Position numbers and translations under genes: made by a program | Notes under the pieces: generated by a model | Database searches by the model: none | Told to the model about the DNA's origin: nothing | Seen by the model: the letters and a program-made list of their open reading frames with translations, nothing else | In this document: in pieces, positions 1 through 8,261 of the stretch | How the letters are laid out: the number at the start of each line of letters is the position of its first letter | How positions within the stretch are numbered: position 1 is the first letter of the stretch | NCBI GenBank assembly: GCA_040772685.1 | Contig: JAXGXQ010000002.1 | Coordinates: forward strand, 1-64,000 | DNA length: 64,000 nucleotides | Source of the DNA: JAXGXQ01 sp040772685 | GTDB taxonomy: Bacteria > Bacillota > Clostridia > Saccharofermentanales > UBA5734 | Reading direction: 5' to 3'

Positions 1-141
1 AGCTTCTTGCTGACTGAAGTCCGCTACACCAGCCTCCTCAAGAAGCATCCCAAGGAGATGGTGGACAGGATTTTTGCCAAGGCTGAGGCCGATGCCCAGG
101 AGCGTTACCAAACCTATGTACGGAAAGCCGCGGAAATTTAA
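1..141 (+). CDS. nifJ: 3' end of pyruvate:ferredoxin (flavodoxin) oxidoreductase, partial
   Basis: The window opens inside a gene; frame 1 reads 46 residues to a TAA at 139-141. The segment has the EVRYTSLLKKHP stretch followed by a charged helix with AKAEADAQERYQTY, which resembles the extreme C-terminus of homodimeric pyruvate:ferredoxin oxidoreductases, where a similar EVRYSSL motif precedes a KAE..AK.RY helix. The enzyme would oxidise pyruvate to acetyl-CoA and CO2 and reduce ferredoxin, which is the electron donor for the Rnf complex encoded at 4370-9607. Only the tail is visible, so the call rests on family memory of a short motif. A rho-independent terminator follows about 100 bases later. 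Confidence 0.62.
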   Translation, partial: SFLLTEVRYTSLLKKHPKEMVDRIFAKAEADAQERYQTYVRKAAEI

Positions 142-241
142 AACTTTCTGCTAAAACCGGCGCTGCGGCATCAGGGAAACAATTATGAACTGCCGTGGAC
201 AAAGCCGCGCCGTTTAACGGCAAGTCAGATCATGTTATAAT

Positions 242-275
242 AAAGACCCCGGTCTGAGGATCGGGGTCTTTATTT
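242..275 (+). terminator. Rho-independent terminator after the PFOR gene
   Basis: A perfect 10-bp stem, AAAGACCCCG (242-251) and CGGGGTCTTT (262-271), with a 10-base loop and a T-rich tail. It separates the upstream gene from the dnaD-like gene at 300. Confidence 0.85.
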
Positions 276-299
276 ATCGCAAAATATTCTGGAGGAATC

Positions 300-1322
300 A
301 TGCAGATCGAAGAACATCAGCGACTGTTGCTTTCGGACACCTTAGTGCCTGATTTGTTTATTTTGGAACACTTGCCGGCATTAAGCGGGCTGGCTGTTAA
401 AATATACATCTACGCTTTGCTCTGTACACGCAGCCGCCGAACGCTGACAGAAAGTGACCTGGCCCGCAGAATGGGTGAGGAAAACGATATGATCAAAGCC
501 GCCCTGGCGGAGCTGGCCGCGGCTGAGCTGATCGAGCTTCGTGACCGCGGCTTTTCTTTCATTGATATTAAGGCAACAGAAATTGAAAAGAATTTCCGCC
601 CCCGTACAACGGCTACTCCGAGCGAGGCTGTGGCGGCGCAAAAAGCTTTGCCGATCAGAGAAAAACTGATGTCAGATATCGCCAAAACATTTTTCCAGGG
701 CTTGATGTCCCCCTCCTGGTACAGCGAAATTGATTCTTACTTCGATCGCTTTGGCTTTGAGCCAGAAGTTGTATATGCTTTGTTCCAGGAATGTGCCCGC
801 CGCAATAAACTTAACAGTAAAGCCTATATCGCCAAGGTTGCTGAAAACTGGGCAGCAAGAGGCATAGTCACTTATGCGGACCTGAACCGTTACTTCCTTT
901 CCTACGAGCAGGTAACGAAAATGGGCAATAAGATTGGCCGTAAACTGCGTCGCAAAATGACTGAATTTGATTTAGAAAAAGTTGCGCGCTGGATCGAACA
1001 GTTTGGCTACGATTACGATGTCATCGAGATCGCATTACGCAAAACATCCCGTCTGGCTAATCCCAGTCTGGATTTTGCCGACCGACTGCTGACAGACTGG
1101 TTTGCCAACCAGCTGCGTGATCCTGCGGCTGTCAATGCCTACGAAGACGCCAAAGCCGCTAAGCATGCCGCTGAACGTCAGGCCAGCCGCAGCGCGCCTC
1201 GTGAAAATGGCAGTGCCAGCCGCCGCAACGTGGGTAATTTCGAGCAACGCGAGTATAGCGAAGAATTTCTGGCAGGTCTTTACGAAACCATTCCTGATTC
1301 AGCGGAAGAGGAGCAGAAATGA
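300..1322 (+). CDS. DnaD-domain replication initiation protein
   Basis: 340 residues, starting at ATG 300 with a GGAGGA ribosome binding site about 6 bases upstream. The N-terminal third (residues about 15-90) looks like a winged-helix DnaD-type domain (LSGLAVKIYIYALLC followed by a helix-turn-helix segment). Residues about 130-280 carry two helical DnaB2/DnaD-like modules (SWYSEIDSYFDRFGFEPEVV and a second FDLEKVARWIEQFGYDYDVI), the arrangement of Firmicute DnaD/DnaB primosome proteins. The C-terminus is charged and Arg/Ala-rich. The gene overlaps the DnaC-like ATPase gene by 4 bases (ATGA), a classic helicase-loading pair that brings the replicative helicase to the origin or to stalled forks. 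Exact orthology (DnaD or DnaB of Bacillus) cannot be settled by eye. Confidence 0.85.
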   Translation: MQIEEHQRLLLSDTLVPDLFILEHLPALSGLAVKIYIYALLCTRSRRTLTESDLARRMGEENDMIKAALAELAAAELIELRDRGFSFIDIKATEIEKNFRPRTTATPSEAVAAQKALPIREKLMSDIAKTFFQGLMSPSWYSEIDSYFDRFGFEPEVVYALFQECARRNKLNSKAYIAKVAENWAARGIVTYADLNRYFLSYEQVTKMGNKIGRKLRRKMTEFDLEKVARWIEQFGYDYDVIEIALRKTSRLANPSLDFADRLLTDWFANQLRDPAAVNAYEDAKAAKHAAERQASRSAPRENGSASRRNVGNFEQREYSEEFLAGLYETIPDSAEEEQK

Positions 1323-2356
1323 ACCAGTCTATCTATCGCCGCCTGGCCGCACAATACGACCTGCTGCGTCAGGAAGCGATTAACCGCCGTGAAACTGAAC
1401 AGGCAGCGGCCTGGGAAAAGTATCCGGAATTAGCCCGGCTGGATCGTGAAATAGCTATTGCCGGTGCGGATCTGCTGCTGGAAACAATCGACCCCAGCCG
1501 TGAACCAACCGCTGCGGCGCGCAAAGCCGCTTTGCAGGCCGAACGCGAAGCTTTTCTAAAAGCTAAGGGACTGCCCTTAACCATCGGCGAAGTTGTCTAC
1601 AATTGCGCCGCCTGTCAAGACACTGGTATTGTCGACAAGCAACGCTGTAATTGTTATCGGGCCCGCTTGATTCCACTCCTTTCTGAATCCGCCAATCTCA
1701 ACCATCTGCGTACTGCCCGCTTTGAGAATTTCGATGAACAGTTATTTTCGGATCAACCAGATCCACGACGTTACCAGAGCGAGCTGTCGCCCCGGGCAAG
1801 TATTAACGGTATCCGTCAGGCTTGCGAACGATTTGTTCAGGATTTTGAACAGGCACAAACGCGCAATCTGTTTTTTGTGGGGAAACCCGGCACAGGAAAA
1901 ACGTATCTGATGGCGTGTGTAGGCCATGCTTTGATCGAACAAGGCCGTACAGTTCTGTATCTGCCGGCAGCGCAGTTGTTTGATGCGCTGGCCGAGTATC
2001 GGATTCTGTCTACAGCCTATAATCCTGACGAGTTGCGATTCGAGCGCAGTACTGCCCTGCAAGAAGCGATTTTTAATTCCGAACTGCTGTTGATCGATGA
2101 CCTTGGTACGGAATTTACCAGCGCCGCCCGCTATCCCGAATTACTGCAGGTGCTTGACCAGCGGACAGGTACAAGCAGGCGCACCATTATTTCATCTAAC
2201 GTTGAAGCCAGCCTGATCCGCGAATTATATGACGAACGTCTGCTTTCCCGTCTGTATGGCGGCTTTGCTGTATACCGCTTTATTGGTGAGGATGTTCGCT
2301 TTGTCCTTAATCAGCGCCGTCGTCAGGGCTCAGCAAGGGGCAACACAAATGATTGA
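1319..2356 (+). CDS. DnaC/DnaI-like helicase loader ATPase
   Basis: 345 residues, beginning in the ATGA overlap with the DnaD-like gene. Residues 188-195 are a Walker A motif (GKPGTGKT) and around 258-263 a Walker B (LLLIDDLG), followed by the SSN sensor-like segment and an Arg-rich C-terminus, as in the DnaC/DnaI/IstB AAA+ branch. Upstream of the ATPase core is a CAAC...CNC cysteine set (from about residue 95) that resembles the zinc-binding N-terminal region of Firmicute DnaI-type loaders. Pairing with a DnaD-domain protein supports a role in loading the replicative helicase, not an IstB role in transposition; there is no transposase nearby. The stop lies inside the start of the acpS gene. 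Confidence 0.88.
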   Translation: MNQSIYRRLAAQYDLLRQEAINRRETEQAAAWEKYPELARLDREIAIAGADLLLETIDPSREPTAAARKAALQAEREAFLKAKGLPLTIGEVVYNCAACQDTGIVDKQRCNCYRARLIPLLSESANLNHLRTARFENFDEQLFSDQPDPRRYQSELSPRASINGIRQACERFVQDFEQAQTRNLFFVGKPGTGKTYLMACVGHALIEQGRTVLYLPAAQLFDALAEYRILSTAYNPDELRFERSTALQEAIFNSELLLIDDLGTEFTSAARYPELLQVLDQRTGTSRRTIISSNVEASLIRELYDERLLSRLYGGFAVYRFIGEDVRFVLNQRRRQGSARGNTND

Positions 2357-2783
2357 TGCTGTATCATCGCCAATGACAGTGCCTGCGACCGCCCCACGCC
2401 TGCGCTGCGGTACTGACCTGATTCGAATCAGTCGTATTGCCAGGGCCTTTGAAAGGCAAGGGGATCGCTTCAGCTCCCGGATCTACACTGCCTCAGAACT
2501 GGCGGATTGCGGCTGGCCTACAAAAACTCGAATTGATTCGCTTGCTGTCCGTTTTGCCGCCAAAGAAGCTGTGTCTAAAGCTTTAGGCACAGGCATAGGC
2601 CCGCGTGGCGTCCGCTGGACTGATATTCAAATCGTTCGGGTTACCGGCGATGCACCCCGGGTTCAGTTACAAGGTGCTGCCGCTCAGCGCTATTTTGAGC
2701 TTAAGGGCCAGTCGATTAGTATCAGCATGAGCCATGACGGTGATTTGGCTCTTGCTTTTTGTGTGCTCGACTGTGCTCCCTGA
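2349..2783 (+). CDS. acpS: Holo-[acyl-carrier-protein] synthase (4'-phosphopantetheinyl transferase)
   Basis: 144 residues from ATG 2349, which overlaps the stop of the DnaC-like gene by 8 bases; a longer open frame upstream lies wholly within that gene and is unlikely to be used. The protein has the family's N-terminal GTDLIRISRI (Asp ligand for Mg2+) and the RFAAKEAVSKALGTGI helix with the second acidic residue, then SISISMSHDGDLALA near the end. It transfers the phosphopantetheine arm of CoA to apo-ACP to activate fatty acid synthesis. About 20 residues precede the usual start of the domain, so initiation at a later codon is possible. Confidence 0.88.
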   Translation: MIDAVSSPMTVPATAPRLRCGTDLIRISRIARAFERQGDRFSSRIYTASELADCGWPTKTRIDSLAVRFAAKEAVSKALGTGIGPRGVRWTDIQIVRVTGDAPRVQLQGAAAQRYFELKGQSISISMSHDGDLALAFCVLDCAP

Positions 2784-2794
2784 AGGAGAAAAAT

Positions 2795-3892
2795 TTGCCT
2801 TTCTGGTCAAAAAAACGAAAACAAAATACTCGTCTGAATGACTATGACGCCCCCCGCGATGTCTATATCGAGCCGACCCGGCGCGACATCCCATCCTGGC
2901 TGCTGCCATTAATTATATTTCTGCTGATTGTCTTGATCGTCTTTTATTTAGCACCGCGGATTACCACTAGTGTTATCCAACTTTTCAAACCTGCAGCTGC
3001 TACCGGTGATGCTGTGCTGGACGATCTCTACGGCGAGGAAACTCTGGTTGTGACGGAATCTGTTGCTAACCTGCTGGCTGATGATGATCTTAAATCCAGC
3101 AGGGTCGCCCAGGCTCTATATAACGAACCAGTAACTCAACTAAAAGAGCAGACTAATTTTGGCTTTACAGCAGTGCGGCTGCGAGACGGCACAACCGGCT
3201 ATATGTTCAGCGATCAACTCACTGACTATCGCGGCTCAGTTGAACCAGCAGGACACAGCTACCGCCTGGTTATAACTGCTGCCAGCCGGCGTGTGATGTC
3301 ACATGCCAGCCGCGGTACTCTGGTTGCTGAAGTTATGATGGGGACTGAATTGTTTGCTGACTATCGTGGCAACGGCATCTACAGGGTGCATTTGCCCGGC
3401 GGCGGCAAAGGCTGGATCAGCGATGAAGGCACTGTTGCTTTGGGTATACACGAGAAGCTTAAGCCGCCTGCGGATCTGGAACGCTACTTTGTCAGCAGCG
3501 CCATGGCATTTCATAAAGTAACCCGCCTGGAAAACGGACTCAGTATCCGAGGAGCCTCCAGCTCTGGAATTGCCTACATTGCCGGATTGGTTAACGGTGT
3601 TGATTTACCCCGCAGCCTGGCATCGCTCTATACCACGGGTACCCCGATGCCATTCAGCCGTGATGCGGAAACCGGACTGCTTTCAACGTCAGACCTGCAC
3701 ACAGGTGACCTGGTTTTCATGGCAGCTACTGTTAACGGCAGCGAAGCACAGGAGATGGGGATTGTAATGGAGGACGGCCAGCTGTTGATGACCAGGCGCG
3801 GCTCTACATCTGTCCGCCTGATCAATCTGGATCAGGAACCTGAACTTAATCGCCTGATTATCGGTATCCGACGGGTGTTGCCTCAACGTTGA
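2795..3892 (+). CDS. Membrane-anchored SH3 protein with degenerate NlpC/P60 domain
   Basis: 365 residues from TTG 2795, chosen because AAGGAG (2783-2788) lies 6 bases upstream; an upstream TTG at 2759 has no such site. A charged N-terminus is followed by one transmembrane helix (about residues 33-55), so the bulk lies outside the cell. Residues about 80-230 look like two SH3-like modules (VRLRDGTTGYMFSDQL; VHLPGGGKGWISDEG). The C-terminal third aligns by eye with NlpC/P60: GASSSGIAYIAGL..G..LPRS, then LHTGDLVFM, then EMGIVMEDGQ. In active members the first motif is DCSG and the last HVGI. Here the Cys position is Ser256 and the His position is occupied by Glu/Met, so peptidoglycan hydrolase activity is doubtful. 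It may bind wall material or act as a scaffold. Confidence 0.72.
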   Translation: MPFWSKKRKQNTRLNDYDAPRDVYIEPTRRDIPSWLLPLIIFLLIVLIVFYLAPRITTSVIQLFKPAAATGDAVLDDLYGEETLVVTESVANLLADDDLKSSRVAQALYNEPVTQLKEQTNFGFTAVRLRDGTTGYMFSDQLTDYRGSVEPAGHSYRLVITAASRRVMSHASRGTLVAEVMMGTELFADYRGNGIYRVHLPGGGKGWISDEGTVALGIHEKLKPPADLERYFVSSAMAFHKVTRLENGLSIRGASSSGIAYIAGLVNGVDLPRSLASLYTTGTPMPFSRDAETGLLSTSDLHTGDLVFMAATVNGSEAQEMGIVMEDGQLLMTRRGSTSVRLINLDQEPELNRLIIGIRRVLPQR

Positions 3893-3950
3893 CCAAAACC
3901 TCAGAAGCTAAAACCAACGCAACAATTAAAACTAACGTAACAATAAAAAA

Positions 3951-3985
3951 GAACCGCTCGTTTTACGAACGGTTCTCGTTTTGTC
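3951..3985 (-). terminator. Terminator of rpmB (probably bidirectional)
   Basis: Inverted repeat 3951-3960 / 3966-3975 with one mismatch. On the minus strand the hairpin is followed by a run of six T, ideal for ending rpmB transcription; on the plus strand the tail is TCGTTTTG, so it may also serve the gene ending at 3892. Confidence 0.8.
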
Positions 3986-4077
3986 GTATTTCCTGTCTGG
4001 AGCTTATCCAGCCCGGGCTGTGCAGTCAGCATCAAATAAACTAAGCTGACATCAGCGCGGTTTCCAATTCCGACTGC

Positions 4078-4275
4078 TTACGCTCTGGTAACGCAGTTGG
4101 AGCGGAGGCACCTGGTGCAGACGTGCATGGTTTTGGGCGTGCCGTCTACCATCACCTTAACGGTACGGATATTGGCTCTCTGCTGAGTCAAAGCTCTTCG
4201 GGAAATCTGCGAACGTGTGATGCGGATCTTCCGACCGAAGAAAATATCTTTCTCACAGACATCGCATTTCGCCAT
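4078..4275 (-). CDS. rpmB: 50S ribosomal protein L28
   Basis: 65 residues from ATG 4275. The start is decided by a near-perfect Shine-Dalgarno sequence, AAGGAGGTGATC, ending 3 bases before the ATG; an in-frame GTG at 4284 lies inside that site. The sequence begins MAKCDVCEKDIFFG and contains IRTVKVMVDGTPKTMHVCTRCLRS, typical of L28. Two Cys pairs (CDVC and CTRC) mark the zinc-binding form of the protein. It is a structural protein of the large subunit. It has its own promoter at 4321-4349, so its expression need not depend on the upstream rnf operon. Confidence 0.95.
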   Translation of the reverse strand: MAKCDVCEKDIFFGRKIRITRSQISRRALTQQRANIRTVKVMVDGTPKTMHVCTRCLRSNCVTRA

Positions 4276-4320
4276 CCTGATCACCTCCTTAATGGACTTG
4301 CACTCAAACGTGCAGACAAA

Positions 4321-4349
4321 ATGTTACCATATCACGTGCTTTATTGCAA
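4321..4349 (-). promoter_or_regulatory. SigA-type promoter of rpmB
   Basis: On the minus strand, -35 TTGCAA (4344-4349) and -10 TAACAT (4321-4326) are separated by exactly 17 bases, about 45 bases upstream of the rpmB start. Confidence 0.6.
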
Positions 4350-4369
4350 GTGAAATCTAAAGTAAAAAC

Positions 4370-5257
4370 TTAAGCGATTGCGTCTTTCTCATGGCTGCGC
4401 GGCGCAGCTACCAGGACTTCCTGAATGGGGGTTAGTCCCTGAGCAATTGAGCCTGTGGGGCAGACTGCCCGGCACTTGCCGCACTGGGTACATTTTTCCT
4501 GATCAATGACAGCAAGCGGACCATCCATTGTGATGGCGTCATCTTCACAAACCTTAAAGCATTTTCGGCAGCCGATGCAGCCAATGGAACAATTTTTACG
4601 GGTTTGCGCGCCGGGCCATTTGTTGCGGCAGCGAACCGCATAGGTATTAAGACGTTTGGGAACCATGTAGATCAGATTCTTCGGGCAGGTTTTGACGCAA
4701 AGCCCGCAGGCTGTACACAAATCACGATCGATCACGGCTATGCCGTTTTCAATTGTAATAGCCTTGTAGTTACAGGCAGCAACACAATCGCCATAACCCA
4801 TGCAGCCGTAGGTGCAGGAATTGGGGCCCGAGAAAAGGCCGTGAGCGGCAGAACAGCTCAGGGTACCGGAGTACTCATAGCGTTTCTGAGTGTAGTCGGT
4901 TGTGCCCTGGCACATCACTTGTGCAACCTGTGCAGTAAAATCGGGCTCAGGTTCGCCCAGCGCAATCGCAAGGTCGTACGCAACATCAGCACCGCCAACA
5001 GTACAGAGCGCACAATCAGTAGTTAACCCATCCGTCATTGCTCTGGCGTAGCCGTCACAGCCTGAGTAGCCACAGGCACCGCAATTGGCGCCTGGCAGTA
5101 TACCGCGGATTTCGTCAAAGCGTTGGTCCTCAGGTAAGGCAAAGGCATTGGCAACGAGTACAATTACAATTCCGAGTACTGCTGCCAATACCGCAGTAAT
5201 AATTATCGGCAGAGCAACATTTGGTTCAGTTGCAGTTAATGCAAACAGCATGTTCAT
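4370..5257 (-). CDS. rnfB: Rnf complex subunit B (iron-sulfur)
   Basis: 295 residues from ATG 5257, with AAAGGA 8 bases upstream (an in-frame TTG one codon earlier is less likely). One N-terminal membrane helix (residues about 14-36) is followed by the RnfB Fe-S domain with CGACGYSGC and a later Cys, then several ferredoxin-type clusters: CMGYGDCVAAC, CTACGLCVKTCP, CIGCRKCFKVC and CTQCGKCRAVCP. RnfB is the entry point for electrons from reduced ferredoxin into the membrane complex that pumps Na+ or H+ while reducing NAD+. It is the last gene of the rnfCDGEAB order, the arrangement usual in Clostridia. It ends 95 bases before rpmB. Confidence 0.95.
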   Translation of the reverse strand: MNMLFALTATEPNVALPIIITAVLAAVLGIVIVLVANAFALPEDQRFDEIRGILPGANCGACGYSGCDGYARAMTDGLTTDCALCTVGGADVAYDLAIALGEPEPDFTAQVAQVMCQGTTDYTQKRYEYSGTLSCSAAHGLFSGPNSCTYGCMGYGDCVAACNYKAITIENGIAVIDRDLCTACGLCVKTCPKNLIYMVPKRLNTYAVRCRNKWPGAQTRKNCSIGCIGCRKCFKVCEDDAITMDGPLAVIDQEKCTQCGKCRAVCPTGSIAQGLTPIQEVLVAAPRSHEKDAIA

Positions 5258-5322
5258 CAAAATATTCCTTTCATGCGTTTGTCAGGTAACAAGACAGTGT
5301 AGTCTGTTCCCCTTGAAATATT

Positions 5323-5913
5323 TCAGGCAAACAGTTTCTCAATCAAGCCTTTGAAGCCAAAGAAAGAGATAGAAACGAGTGAAGCAGAGATCAGGGTGAT
5401 AGGGAGACCCTTAAGCGCTTTGGGAACATCTGCATGATCGACTTTGCTGCGCACACCCGAGAACAGGAAGAGCGCCAGCATGAAGCCGAGTCCGCCGCCC
5501 AGGCTGTTAACCATTGCCTGGCCAAAACCATAGTTCTGGTCAATGTTGAGAACGGTAACGCCCAGTATAGCGCAGTTGGTAGTGATCAGGGGCAGGTAGA
5601 TACCTAGCGCCTGATAAAGCCCAGGCATGGACTTCTTCATAATTGTCTCAATGACTTGAACCAAAGCGGCGATAATCAGAATAAACAGCAGTGTCTGCAT
5701 GTATCCCAGCCCAAACGGCTCCAAGGCGTATGTGTATATCGGCCAGGTCAGAGCTGTTGCCAAAGCCATAACAATAATTACGGCACCGCTCATGCCCATG
5801 GCATTTTTCAGGCTATTGGAAACACCCAGGAAGGGGCAGATGCCAAGGAACCTTGAAAGGACAAAGTTATCAACGAGAATGGCGCTGAACAGTATAATAA
5901 GTAACTGAGTCAT
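5323..5913 (-). CDS. rnfA: Rnf complex subunit A (membrane)
   Basis: 196 residues, six predicted membrane helices and no soluble domain, the normal size for RnfA. It opens with the family signature LFSAILVDNFVLSRFLGICPFLGVS and keeps the internal GFGQAMVNSLGGGLGF motif. RnfA and RnfE are homologous and pack as a pseudo-symmetric pair that forms the ion channel and holds an intramembrane iron-sulfur centre through conserved Cys; the Cys in LGICPF is present here. Its ATG lies in an ATGA overlap with the rnfE stop, and the ribosome binding site AAAGGGG lies inside the end of rnfE, so translation is probably coupled. Confidence 0.95.
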   Translation of the reverse strand: MTQLLIILFSAILVDNFVLSRFLGICPFLGVSNSLKNAMGMSGAVIIVMALATALTWPIYTYALEPFGLGYMQTLLFILIIAALVQVIETIMKKSMPGLYQALGIYLPLITTNCAILGVTVLNIDQNYGFGQAMVNSLGGGLGFMLALFLFSGVRSKVDHADVPKALKGLPITLISASLVSISFFGFKGLIEKLFA

Positions 5914-6683
5914 TTCGAGTCACCCCTTTCCTTGGTAGGAGCCGGTTTGAGGCCGGCGTTAATTTCTTTGTTCAGGCTGGCACCAAGGCCAAGGCCGCAG
6001 CCTCCACACTGCATGCAGGCATAGGAACCAGGTTGAGCAGTTGAGCAAAGTTCGGGTGCAACAGTTTCACTTTTGAGGATACGCTCAGCCAGCCACTGTG
6101 TAATAGCAACCAAAATACCGAATACGAAGAAGCCACCGGGGGGCAGAATCATAATCAGCATCGGGTTTTCGGAGATAACCGGAACCGGAATATCGTATAT
6201 TGTGCCGTTGCCGATAATTTCGCGAATACTGGAGAAAATAACCAGTGCAGCTGTATAGCCAATGCCCATGCCTAAACCGTCAATCAGAGAGCGGAAGACG
6301 GTGTTCTTCTGGGCGAACATTTCAGCTCTGGCCAGGATGATACAGTTAACAGTAATCAGAGGCACGTAGATACCAAGCGATGCGTTTAAAGACGGCAGGT
6401 AAGTCTGCATCAGCATCTGAACAATGGTAACAAAACCGGCGATAATGGTAATGAAAGCGGGTATGCGTACTTTATCGGGGATAACCTTGCGCAAAGCTGA
6501 AACGGCGATATTGGAACCGACCAGGACGAAAGTTGCGGCCAGGCCCATACCGATACCGTTTTTCAGCGAAGTTGTTACCGCAAGGGTAGGACAAGTACCA
6601 AGAATCAGGCGGAAAATCGGATTCTCAACAATAAATCCCTTCGTGAATTCTTTAATAAGTGGTGTTTGTTTTTTGGGGGACAT
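5910..6683 (-). CDS. rnfE: Rnf complex subunit E with Cys-rich C-terminal extension
   Basis: 257 residues from ATG 6683 (GGAGGTG upstream, TAATG junction with rnfG). The first 205 residues are a standard six-helix RnfE (FTKGFIVENPIFRLILGTCPTLAV; IDGLGMGIGYTAALVIFSSIREIIGNG). Beyond the last helix is a tail of about 50 residues with four Cys (213, 223, 226 and 229; the last three spaced CMQCGGC), followed by a Lys/Glu-rich end. Four Cys in such spacing could bind an additional Fe-S or zinc centre on the cytoplasmic face. I do not know how widespread this tail is among clostridial RnfE proteins. Confidence 0.93.
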   Translation of the reverse strand: MSPKKQTPLIKEFTKGFIVENPIFRLILGTCPTLAVTTSLKNGIGMGLAATFVLVGSNIAVSALRKVIPDKVRIPAFITIIAGFVTIVQMLMQTYLPSLNASLGIYVPLITVNCIILARAEMFAQKNTVFRSLIDGLGMGIGYTAALVIFSSIREIIGNGTIYDIPVPVISENPMLIMILPPGGFFVFGILVAITQWLAERILKSETVAPELCSTAQPGSYACMQCGGCGLGLGASLNKEINAGLKPAPTKERGDSK

Positions 6684-7264
6684 TATTTCACCTCCGCCGC
6701 TAGTTTAGTTGCAACCGCGCTGGCCTGGTTAATACTTTCTGCTACAGCGCGGGACGAAATTGTGGCGCCGGCGACGGCGTCGATCAGTACCTCACCGGCA
6801 TCAGCCGGGTTGACTGTGAATTCTTTAGAAATCGATTCGCCAATAAACTGTTCATAAAAAGATTTGTTCTCAACCTTTTTACCGAGACCTGGCGTTTCTT
6901 CATTGGCAAGGATTTTGAGATTGCTGATTTCAGCTTCCTTGTTTATCGCCACCATCAACGGCAGGTTACCGGCGTAACCGCGATGGTGTGATTCGATCAC
7001 AAAACCAATCAAGGCGTTGCTGGTGTCGCGTACGGCATACACTGCATCAATACCAGGGAATTCTTCTGCCTGGGCGCTGACATCGATTGGTTCAAAGGAG
7101 GCCGCGCTGGGAAACATTGAGTTGCGATCTGCTTCTGCCGCTTCAACTTCCAGCCTGATCCGGGTCTGGTAAGTCAGTTGATTGGTAAGCACGAGCAGTA
7201 TTGCTGTTACCAGACAAATTATTGTGAGAATAATCGCCGGCATAAAGCCCTTATCCTTTTGCAC
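6683..7264 (-). CDS. rnfG: Rnf complex subunit G (FMN-binding)
   Basis: 193 residues from GTG 7264. Several in-frame upstream codons are open, but 7264 is the one placed 9 bases after AAAGGAGG; it overlaps rnfD by 14 bases. A single N-terminal membrane helix (residues about 7-27) anchors an extracytoplasmic FMN-binding domain. The flavinylation motif reads DAVAGATISS, where Thr of the GAT triplet would carry covalently linked FMN added by an ApbE-type transferase (no apbE in this window). RnfG passes electrons between RnfD and RnfE/A on the outer face. Confidence 0.93.
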   Translation of the reverse strand: MQKDKGFMPAIILTIICLVTAILLVLTNQLTYQTRIRLEVEAAEADRNSMFPSAASFEPIDVSAQAEEFPGIDAVYAVRDTSNALIGFVIESHHRGYAGNLPLMVAINKEAEISNLKILANEETPGLGKKVENKSFYEQFIGESISKEFTVNPADAGEVLIDAVAGATISSRAVAESINQASAVATKLAAEVK

Positions 7265-8261
7265 TGGCTGCACCCTCCTTTGCTTTCTTCTGGTGGATAG
7301 CTCCCAATGGTTTAGGGATAGTCCAGCGGTCAATTTGCGGAGTAAGGATATTCATCAGCAGAACCGAGAAGGAAACACCTTCAGTCATACCGCCATATAG
7401 CCTTATAAGCGATGTGATCAAACCGCAGCCGATTCCAAAAATCAGTTTGCCTTTATTAGTGAGCGGTGATGTTACGTAGTCGGTAGCCATAAATACAGCA
7501 CCGAGGAACAAACCGCCAGAGAGAATATGGTAGAGCGGATCCTGGCCGCCGATAGCGATCAGAATGCCGACAGTTGCTATGTAGGAAACCGGAATCTGCC
7601 AGCTGATAACACGACGCAGCAACAGGTAGCCGGCGCCAATCGCGAGGGCGAGAATTGAAACCTCACCGATTGTGCCGCCCTTCGCGCCCACGAATAATTC
7701 CAGGTAAGATGGCAGGTCAGCAGTACCGGGATTCTGCAGCAGATAAAGTGGCGTGGCAGTGGCGATCATGTCCGGCCCCGGTACAGCGTCGCCGATGACT
7801 CCGCCTAAACCCAACTGATGCAGCCGCTGGGCCAGAATTGCCCAGCGTGTCATATAGGTCGGGAAGGAAAGCATCAGCACAACCCGGGCAGCCATGGCTG
7901 GATTAACAAAATTGTTGCCGATACCGCCAAACATTTGCTTAACAATGACAATCGCAATAAAAGCTCCGATTATCGGGATCCAGAAAGGTACAGTCGGCGG
8001 CAGATTCAGCGCCAGCAGCAAGCCGGTAACGATAGCACTCAAATCGCTGATCGAGTTATAGCGCTTCATAACCCGGCGGGCAAGGTATTCGAAGAATACT
8101 GCCGAGCCTACAGTCAGCAAGATAATCAGCAGAGACTGCATGCCAAAAACAAAAATAGATACAGCGATGGTTGGCAACAGCGCCAGCACCACATCGAGCA
8201 TTATACGTTGGGTAGATGAATTGTCGCGAATATGCGGGGATGCTGAAACCTGCAGGGTCAT
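7251..8261 (-). CDS. rnfD: Rnf complex subunit D (membrane flavoprotein)
   Basis: 336 residues with about nine hydrophobic helices. It carries the NqrB/RnfD signatures GIGNNFVNPAMAARVVLM and, in the large extracytoplasmic loop, DMIATATPL, which matches the SGAT-like covalent FMN attachment site of the family. Its ATG sits in an ATGA overlap with the rnfC stop. RnfD is the principal membrane subunit through which electrons move during ion transport. Confidence 0.95.
   Translation of the reverse strand: MTLQVSASPHIRDNSSTQRIMLDVVLALLPTIAVSIFVFGMQSLLIILLTVGSAVFFEYLARRVMKRYNSISDLSAIVTGLLLALNLPPTVPFWIPIIGAFIAIVIVKQMFGGIGNNFVNPAMAARVVLMLSFPTYMTRWAILAQRLHQLGLGGVIGDAVPGPDMIATATPLYLLQNPGTADLPSYLELFVGAKGGTIGEVSILALAIGAGYLLLRRVISWQIPVSYIATVGILIAIGGQDPLYHILSGGLFLGAVFMATDYVTSPLTNKGKLIFGIGCGLITSLIRLYGGMTEGVSFSVLLMNILTPQIDRWTIPKPLGAIHQKKAKEGAASAKG

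Noticed and set aside
1319..2356. IstB transposition helper
   Set aside because: The ATPase is overlapped with a DnaD-domain gene and there is no IstA or inverted repeat; helicase loader fits better.
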